This document shows positions 35,356-38,616 of a stretch of DNA of 38,616 nucleotides, piece after piece. Both the position numbers and the translations under genes were made by a program. Origin of the DNA: Xanthobacteraceae bacterium (lineage in GTDB: Bacteria; Pseudomonadota; Alphaproteobacteria; Rhizobiales; Xanthobacteraceae); contig JASHQI010000077.1 in assembly GCA_030037645.1 (NCBI GenBank), positions 1 through 38,616 of the forward strand, read 5' to 3'. The notes under the pieces were generated by a model. The model did not search any database, was not told the origin of the DNA, and saw only the letters and a list, made by a program, of their open reading frames with translations. Numbering within the stretch: the stretch's first letter is position 1; every line of letters starts with the position of its first letter.

Positions 35356-35430
35356 AGCGGAGCTTTGGATTTGACATTCGCTTCACCGGTTCGCGGCTCG
35401 GCAGGTAACGAATGTCAAATCCGCTCCGCT
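35356..35430. repeat. Long inverted repeat, second of two
   Basis: The left arm AGCGGAGC, TTT, GGATTTGACATTCG (35356-35380) pairs with CGAATGTCAAATCC then GCTCCGCT (35409-35430), again with a three-base bulge, TTT, in one arm. It shares ACATTCG with the first repeat 18 bases away and ends just before the mtaB stop at 35444. Together the two fill the mtaB-PPOX gap. Confidence 0.75.
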
Positions 35431-35443
35431 GCCGCGAGCTTAG

Positions 35444-36700
35444 CTAAGCCGCCAGCAATTGTCTGCCGTCGTGCGCCACTATTTTCAGGTCGAGAATTTG
35501 TCCCGGCTCGGTCCGCGTCGCCAGTACGACCCGTGTGAATTGCTCGGTGCGGCCGGCTTCGCGCGATTCGGTCAAGACCCGCCGTCTGCCGCCCACTTCG
35601 GCGTCGAGGTGGCGGCACAGCGCCAGTGCACCGCGCTCGCGCAGGCGCCGCGCCCGCTCCTTGACGATATCGCGCGGAAGCTGCGGCATGCGCGCCGCCG
35701 GCGTCCCCGGCCGCGGCGAGAACGGAAACACATGCAGGTGCGTCAAGCCGCATTCGCCGACGAGGTCGAGGGAATTTTCGAACATTTCCTCGCTCTCGGT
35801 CGGGAAGCCGGCGATCATATCGGCGCCGAACACGACATCCGGCCGCAACCGGCGGACCTTGTTGCAGAACGCGATCGCGTCGGCCCGGGAGTGCCGGCGC
35901 TTCATGCGCTTGAGGATGAGATCATCGCCGGACTGCAGCGACAAATGCAGATGCGGCATCACTCTCTCGTCTTGCGCGAATGCGTCCAGCAGCTCGTCGT
36001 CGGCCTCGACCGAATCGATCGATGACAGACGCAGCCGCTTGAGCTGCGGAACGCGCTTGAGAATCTCTTTGACCAGCGTGCCGAGCCGCGGCCAGCCCGG
36101 CAAATCCGCGCCGTAGCTCGTGATGTCGACGCCAGTCAGCACGACCTCGCAATATCCGTTGGCAACGAGCCGGCCCACGTCATCGATCGCGGAGTCGATC
36201 GGCACCGAGCGCGAATTGCCGCGGCCGAATGGAATGACGCAGAAGGTGCAGCGATGGTCGCAGCCGTTCTGCACCTGAACGAACGCACGCGAGCGGCCGG
36301 CGAAGGCGTCGACGAGATGAGCTGCAGTCTGCTTCACCGCCATGATGTCGCCGACGCTCGTTTTCGGCGCATCGTGCAGTTCGAACGCGGCGCGCGCTTG
36401 CGTCCACGCGGCGGCGGTGAGCTTTTCACTGTTGCCGAGGACCCGATCGACCTCGGGCATGGCGATAAACGCTTGCGGCTCGATTTGCGCCGCGCAGCCG
36501 GTAACGACGATCTGGGCCTGTGGGCGATTGCGGCGCAGCGCCCGGATGGTCTGGCGCGCCTGGCGCACCGCTTCCGCCGTAACTGCACAGGTGTTGATCA
36601 CGATGGCGTCGACAATTCCGGCGCGTGTGGCCTCGCGGCGGATCACCTCCGATTCGACGGAGTTGAGCCGGCAACCGAAAGTGACGACATCGACAGCCAT
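35444..36700 (-). CDS. mtaB: tRNA t6A37 methylthiotransferase MtaB
   Basis: MtaB is a radical-SAM enzyme that adds a methylthio group to t6A at position 37 of some tRNAs. The 418-residue protein has the N-terminal cluster domain with Cys10 (TFGCRLN), Cys38 (NTCAVT) and Cys69 (VTGCAA). The radical-SAM motif is NGCDHRCTFCVIPFGRG with Cys147, Cys151 and Cys154. A C-terminal TRAM-like region with RTEQFTRVVL follows. CxxxCxxC spacing and the DHRCTFCVIP form favour MtaB over MiaB or RimO. The ATG at 36698-36700 lies four bases after the dapF stop; an open extension upstream overlaps dapF and is rejected. Confidence 0.93.
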   Translation of the reverse strand: MAVDVVTFGCRLNSVESEVIRREATRAGIVDAIVINTCAVTAEAVRQARQTIRALRRNRPQAQIVVTGCAAQIEPQAFIAMPEVDRVLGNSEKLTAAAWTQARAAFELHDAPKTSVGDIMAVKQTAAHLVDAFAGRSRAFVQVQNGCDHRCTFCVIPFGRGNSRSVPIDSAIDDVGRLVANGYCEVVLTGVDITSYGADLPGWPRLGTLVKEILKRVPQLKRLRLSSIDSVEADDELLDAFAQDERVMPHLHLSLQSGDDLILKRMKRRHSRADAIAFCNKVRRLRPDVVFGADMIAGFPTESEEMFENSLDLVGECGLTHLHVFPFSPRPGTPAARMPQLPRDIVKERARRLRERGALALCRHLDAEVGGRRRVLTESREAGRTEQFTRVVLATRTEPGQILDLKIVAHDGRQLLAA

Positions 36701-36704
36701 CGGC

Positions 36705-37565
36705 TTACCCCGCCCCCGCATCGACCACCAAGGACGCATCGAAGCGGCCCTTATGCTCATAGGCGATCGGGCCGGTCATCAGCACGTGGTCGTCGGCCTC
36801 GCGCCACTCAATGGCGAGATCGCCGCCGGGCAAGCTGATGGTCACCTTGCGATCGGTGCGGCCGAGCCGCGTTGCGGCGACCGCTGCGGCGCAGGCCGCC
36901 GAACCGCAAGCCTTGGTCAAGCCGGCGCCGCGCTCCCAGGTGCGGATCATCACCCGGTCGTGTGCGGTAACGGCGGCGAGCGTGATGTTGGCGCGTTCCG
37001 GAAACAGCGGATCGTGCTCGAGCCGGGGGCCGATGCCGCGCAGATCGTAGGCGCCGACATCCTCGACCCAGAAGATCGCGTGCGGATTGCCCATATTCAC
37101 AGCCGACGGCGAATGCAGATCCGGCACGCCGGCAACCGCAAAATCTATGACGCGCGTATCGGCCACGGGCCGTGCCAGCGGAATCTCATCCCAGCGCCAA
37201 CGCGGTCGGCCCATATCGACGGTGAACTGGCCGTCATCCTGGCGCCAGCAGGAGACCGTGCCGGCCGGCGTCTCGAATTGCAGGGCCGCGTGGCCGGTCT
37301 CGGCGCTGACCAGCGCCGCCACGCAGCGCATGCCGTTGCCGCAGGTGCCGGATTCAGATCCGTCATTATTGAAAATACGGATAGCCGCTTCGCTCGGCCC
37401 GCGCGCCGGATAAAGCGCCATGAGTTGGTCGTACGGCTCTTGTTGCGCGGCCGCGCGCGCTTCGGCCGCGCCGATCTCGGCCGGCGCCCTCCGCAAATCG
37501 ACGATCACGATCTCGTTGCCGAGACCGTTCATCTTGACGAAATCGCGACCAGCCAGAGCGCTCAT
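36705..37565 (-). CDS. dapF: Diaminopimelate epimerase
   Basis: DapF converts LL- to meso-diaminopimelate for lysine and peptidoglycan synthesis. The 286-residue protein starts MSALAGRDFVKMNGLGNEIVI and has the two catalytic cysteines, Cys75 in GTCGNGMRC and Cys220 in TKACGSAAC, plus VNMGNPHAIFWVED. Length and motifs are normal. The ATG at 37563-37565 matches the family start; the open extension to 38120 is antisense to the next gene. It is followed by mtaB four bases on, so the two are probably co-transcribed. Confidence 0.96.
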   Translation of the reverse strand: MSALAGRDFVKMNGLGNEIVIVDLRRAPAEIGAAEARAAAQQEPYDQLMALYPARGPSEAAIRIFNNDGSESGTCGNGMRCVAALVSAETGHAALQFETPAGTVSCWRQDDGQFTVDMGRPRWRWDEIPLARPVADTRVIDFAVAGVPDLHSPSAVNMGNPHAIFWVEDVGAYDLRGIGPRLEHDPLFPERANITLAAVTAHDRVMIRTWERGAGLTKACGSAACAAAVAATRLGRTDRKVTISLPGGDLAIEWREADDHVLMTGPIAYEHKGRFDASLVVDAGAG

Positions 37566-37668
37566 GATAAGTCCCGAATGTGCGCCACTTATATGAGGAC
37601 TCGGCTGCCGCGCGCCAGTATCCCGATTCCCGAGGTTGCAAATCCCTGTCGCACGCGATTTGCCTTTT

Positions 37669-37721
37669 GGATTTGAAGTTCTTCTGCGAGTTGGCAACTT
37701 GTCGGCAGCAATTTCAAATCC
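37669..37721. repeat. Inverted repeat in the dapF upstream gap
   Basis: The ends GGATTTGAA (37669-37677) and TTCAAATCC (37713-37721) are perfect complements. Inner words CTGC-GAGTT and AACTT-GTCGGCAG extend the stem around the loop GGC. The terminal words resemble GGATTTGA / TCAAATCC of the repeat at 35356-35430. Just beside it GCAAATC (from about 37638) and GATTTGC form another short dyad. The rest of this 289-base gap shows only a weak possible -10 (TAGAAT near 37785) for the next gene. Confidence 0.6.
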
Positions 37722-37854
37722 CCTATCAGGTGAATTGATCGCAAATTGGGCACTGAAGGCGCGCCAGGCCGTGCTAGAATTGAACCTCAGTGACGAGTTC
37801 AAGAGGCGCCGGCGCCGAACGGAAACGCCGAATCGCCGACCAAGGGAGAGCTTG

Positions 37855-38478
37855 ATGGCGTTCCGCTTCGCGCGATGCATCGCGGCCGCGGCCTTTGCCA
37901 CCGTGATGACCTGGGCATTTGCGTCACCGGAGCCGTCCCGAGGGCAGACTACGCCGCCGCCGGCGACTCCCGCCAAGCCCACGACGCCGACGCAGACCGC
38001 GCCCGCCGAGCAATCCGATGCATTTGGCCAGCAGACGACACTGACGGCGCAACCCATGTTGTACGTCAAAGGCTCCGGCGACTGGGACCATGCCTTCCAG
38101 ATCATCAGCGGCGCTTTCAAAAAACTGAAAGCCTATACGGACAAAGCGGGTCTGAAGCCCAACGGCCTGCCGATGACGATCTTCACCGCGACCGACGACA
38201 ATGGTTTCGACTATGAGGCCGCGGTGCCGCTGGCCGAGCCGCCCAAAGTCTCGCCACACGACGAAATTGCCGTCGGCCAATCGCCGGCGGGTCATGCGCT
38301 GAAATTCGTCCATCACGGCTCATACGACGATCTGGACAACACCTACGAGGCCATCACCAATTATCTCGACGACAAGCGGATCGACGCCCAGGACATGTTC
38401 ATCGAGCAATACGTGACCGATCCAGTCTCCAGCGACGGCAAAAATCTCACCGTAAACGTCTACGTCCTGGTCGATTGA
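37855..38478 (+). CDS. Exported GyrI-like domain protein
   Basis: The 207-residue product has a signal peptide (MAFRFARCIAAAAFATVMTW, probable cleavage near residues 24-30), then a Pro/Thr/Gln-rich low-complexity stretch (about 30-62). The second half resembles the GyrI-like (SOUL/AraC effector-binding) small-molecule-binding fold: MTIFTATDDNGFDYEAAVPL, then ALKFVHHGSYDDLDNTYEAI, and VNVYVLVD at the end. A periplasmic ligand-binding role is plausible but the ligand is unknown. The ATG at 37855 has AGGGAG just upstream; the open frame upstream from 37636 lacks similarity. Divergent from dapF. Confidence 0.8.
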   Translation: MAFRFARCIAAAAFATVMTWAFASPEPSRGQTTPPPATPAKPTTPTQTAPAEQSDAFGQQTTLTAQPMLYVKGSGDWDHAFQIISGAFKKLKAYTDKAGLKPNGLPMTIFTATDDNGFDYEAAVPLAEPPKVSPHDEIAVGQSPAGHALKFVHHGSYDDLDNTYEAITNYLDDKRIDAQDMFIEQYVTDPVSSDGKNLTVNVYVLVD

Positions 38479-38483
38479 TATTC

Positions 38484-38616
38484 TTATAGCGCACGATATT
38501 TGCGGAAGACCGGCCTCAGCTTTTCCAGATCGGGCGCTGGTTGACAGCTTAAGGCCGCATCACTACGTTCCGGCCGCTCTCGCAAGAGAACGAGATTATA
38601 AGCGCCGACCGGCCCC
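38484..38616 (-). CDS. C-terminal end of an unidentified gene, cut by the window
   Basis: Reading the minus strand from 38615, 43 codons stay open to a TAA at 38484-38486. The product contains GAYNLVLLRERPERSD and ends DLEKLRPVFRKYRAL. The composition looks like real protein, and the stop sits six bases from the convergent GyrI-like gene, as expected of a true gene end. I do not recognise the family. Most of the gene lies beyond the window. Confidence 0.5.
   Translation of the reverse strand, partial: GPVGAYNLVLLRERPERSDAALSCQPAPDLEKLRPVFRKYRAL

Noticed and set aside
37566-38120. 185-codon N-terminal extension of dapF
   Set aside because: It runs antisense through the GyrI-like gene; family homology starts at the ATG at 37565.

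Overview
The window looks like core chromosome of a GC-rich alphaproteobacterium of the Hyphomicrobiales (Rhizobiales), probably near Bradyrhizobium, Rhodopseudomonas, Pseudolabrys or Xanthobacteraceae. The evidence is the gene order mdh-sucC-sucD-odhA-odhB-lpdA, the block acnA / ccmABCDG / yciB / ftsY / mtaB / dapF, alphaproteobacterial families of unknown function (DUF2794, DUF1223), and many short palindromic repeats between genes of the kind common in that group. No rRNA, tRNA, prophage, transposase, CRISPR array or plasmid function was seen.

Layout. 1-1761 is most of priA (minus strand, cut by the window edge). 2002-3683 holds xerC and a DUF4337 membrane protein (plus). 3712-13538 is a long minus-strand block read mdh, sucC, sucD, odhA, odhB, lpdA and a small membrane protein. 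It supplies malate dehydrogenase, succinyl-CoA synthetase and the whole 2-oxoglutarate dehydrogenase complex. Aconitase lies further along at 26118-28823. 13704-13910 is a remnant of an Nramp-type metal transporter cut short against zapE. 13914-24406 is mixed housekeeping: zapE, a GNAT, thpR, the tesA / ABC ATPase / FtsX-type permease set (like E. coli tesA-ybbA-ybbP), a Bax-inhibitor-1 gene behind a likely ybhL leader RNA, an MFS carrier with a divergent LysR regulator, and a Pat-like acetyltransferase. 24403-26000 holds DUF2794 and DUF1223 on either side of a 434-base gap that appears to encode a small RNA. 29073-32084 is the cytochrome c maturation operon ccmABCD plus ccmG, with overlapping genes. 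32093-37565 is yciB, ftsY, mtaB and dapF (minus), split between ftsY and mtaB by an RluA-type pseudouridine synthase and a flavin-binding PPOX protein. 37855-38478 is a secreted GyrI-like protein, and the last bases hold the end of an unidentified minus-strand gene.

The most unusual feature is the repeat load and what it has done to genes. A 129-base palindromic element sits in frame inside the RluA-type gene, flanked by a 6-base direct repeat, and removing it on paper restores a canonical family sequence. Other repeats appear to supply the ribosome binding site of xerC and the C-terminal residues of the RluA-type and DUF1223 proteins. I found no clearly new multi-gene system. The repeat insertions and the candidate small RNA at about 24969-25155 are the best leads.
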